This document shows, piece by piece, positions 43,235-43,601 of a stretch of DNA of 43,601 nt. Within the stretch, counting starts at the first letter, position 1. Every line of letters begins with the position of its first letter. Location: contig DAICYJ010000071.1 of the NCBI GenBank assembly GCA_027311705.1, positions 1-43,601 on the forward strand. Direction: 5' to 3'. The translations under genes and the position numbers were made by a program. The notes below the pieces were generated by a model, which worked only from the letters and a program-made list of their open reading frames with translations, did no database searches and was not told where the DNA came from. Origin of the DNA: Novosphingobium sp. Its GTDB lineage: Bacteria > Pseudomonadota > Alphaproteobacteria > Sphingomonadales > Sphingomonadaceae.

Positions 43235-43290
43235 AGCTAACCACCAATGCCGGCCGTTCCGTACGTTTGTTCGCAAGCGCCATAGCCGTC
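43235..43290 (+). repeat. Imperfect element, copy 3 (left part)
   Basis: AGCTAACCACCA (43235-43246) matches the left end of copy 2 exactly and similarity continues to about 43266 (CCGTTCCG against CCCTTCCGG); the right part is diverged or lost before the terminator at 43291. Confidence 0.5.
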
Positions 43291-43332
43291 AAAAAAAGGG
43301 GGCAACCGCAGTGCCTGCGATTGCCCCTTTTC
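43291..43332 (-). terminator. Terminator of the permease gene
   Basis: On the minus strand a stem GGGGCAA-TCGCA / TGCGG-TTGCCCC with one internal mismatch is followed by TTTTTTT (complement of 43291-43297). A T-tract on the plus side (43330-43334) may let it serve the Sel1 gene as well. Confidence 0.8.
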
Positions 43333-43348
43333 TTTAACGGATCGCCGT

Positions 43349-43601
43349 TCAGTTGACCGGCGGCACCGGCATCGGCGGTGCGTCGGCGTCGATTTCATGC
43401 ACTTCGACCAGACCGCGGCCGACGTGGCTCTTCCGATAGCCGTAGGCGAAGTAGAAGAAGAGGCCGATGGCGCCCCATATGGGCAGCACGATCATCGCTT
43501 CGAACGGCAGGTTGAAGAACAGGAACACGCACCCTGCCGCCGCGACCGGGCCGATCACCCATACCAGTGGAGTGCGGAACGGGCGGACGCGGTTGGGATC
43601 G
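43349..43601 (-). CDS. APC-family amino-acid permease, C-terminal end
   Basis: The frame is open to the window edge and encodes the last 83 residues of a membrane transporter. It begins in DPNRVRPFRTPLVWVIGPVA, a segment typical of basic or broad amino-acid permeases of the APC superfamily, followed by two membrane helices (AGCVFLFFNLPFEAMIVL and WGAIGLFFYFAYGYR), then SHVGRGLVEVHEIDADAPP as cytoplasmic tail. The start and most of the gene lie beyond the window. The substrate cannot be told. A strong terminator follows. Confidence 0.8.
   Translation of the reverse strand, partial: DPNRVRPFRTPLVWVIGPVAAAGCVFLFFNLPFEAMIVLPIWGAIGLFFYFAYGYRKSHVGRGLVEVHEIDADAPPMPVPPVN

Noticed and set aside
43255..43273. 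GTTC-N9-GTTC downstream of the Sel1 gene as a LexA box.
   Set aside because: The spacer is 9 bases and the site is at the 3' side of both neighbouring genes.
1..43601. CRISPR array, prophage, or insertion sequence with transposase.
   Set aside because: No regularly spaced repeats, no cas, integrase, transposase or phage structural gene is seen in any frame.

Overview
The window looks like chromosome of a GC-rich alphaproteobacterium of the order Sphingomonadales, most like Novosphingobium or a close relative. This rests on the linked order ppiD-like / trpE-trpG-trpD-trpC / moaC-moeA-lexA / comEC / gltX / gltA (gene-order similarity is recalled, not searched), on LexA boxes of the alphaproteobacterial type GTTC-N7-GTTC, and on short palindromic intergenic repeats of the kind common in sphingomonads.

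Layout. 1-1.5 kb: 3'-truncated Tat-exported sulfatase with its promoter/operator, then tRNA-Arg(CCU). 1.5-3.2 kb: overlapping operon grxC / carbon-nitrogen hydrolase / DUF1178, divergent from a small heat-shock gene with a candidate ROSE RNA thermometer. 3.8-4.3 kb: decayed brnT-brnA toxin-antitoxin remnant. 4.3-9.5 kb, minus strand: exported GH13 amylase, Crp/Fnr regulator, pyrG, secG, tpiA. 9.8-16.8 kb: ppiD-like gene and trp genes, with a YcxB-like gene between trpE and trpG and a lipoprotein gene between trpD and trpC. 16.8-22.5 kb: accessory block (RNase H-like protein, lipoprotein, GMC oxidoreductase, CPBP protease, L,D-transpeptidase, small unknown, Nudix-like protein). 22.7-30.4 kb: moaC, moeA, lexA, comEC, gltX, gltA and a small membrane protein.

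30.4-37.4 kb holds the most unusual locus. A four-gene minus-strand operon encodes a histidine-kinase-like protein whose phospho-acceptor His is Pro, an all-helical unknown, a nucleotidyltransferase-like membrane protein, and an Hpt-like protein whose acceptor His is Leu. It is divergent from a 956-residue coiled-coil protein with two N-terminal membrane segments, an architecture like that of polarity factor TipN. A perfect 9-bp inverted repeat lies between the two units. 37.4-40.0 kb: a UdgX-type uracil-DNA glycosylase translationally coupled to a radical-SAM protein; a perfect LexA box overlaps the likely -10 and ribosome-binding site of the pair, which would place it under the lexA gene of this same window.

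40.2-43.6 kb: alpha/beta hydrolase, PNPOx-like stress protein, a repeat-rich stretch, two small AT-richer genes each bracketed by copies of the same imperfect repeat (a cassette-like arrangement), and the 3' end of an APC-type amino-acid permease. All functions are read from motifs and recalled families; no database search was run.
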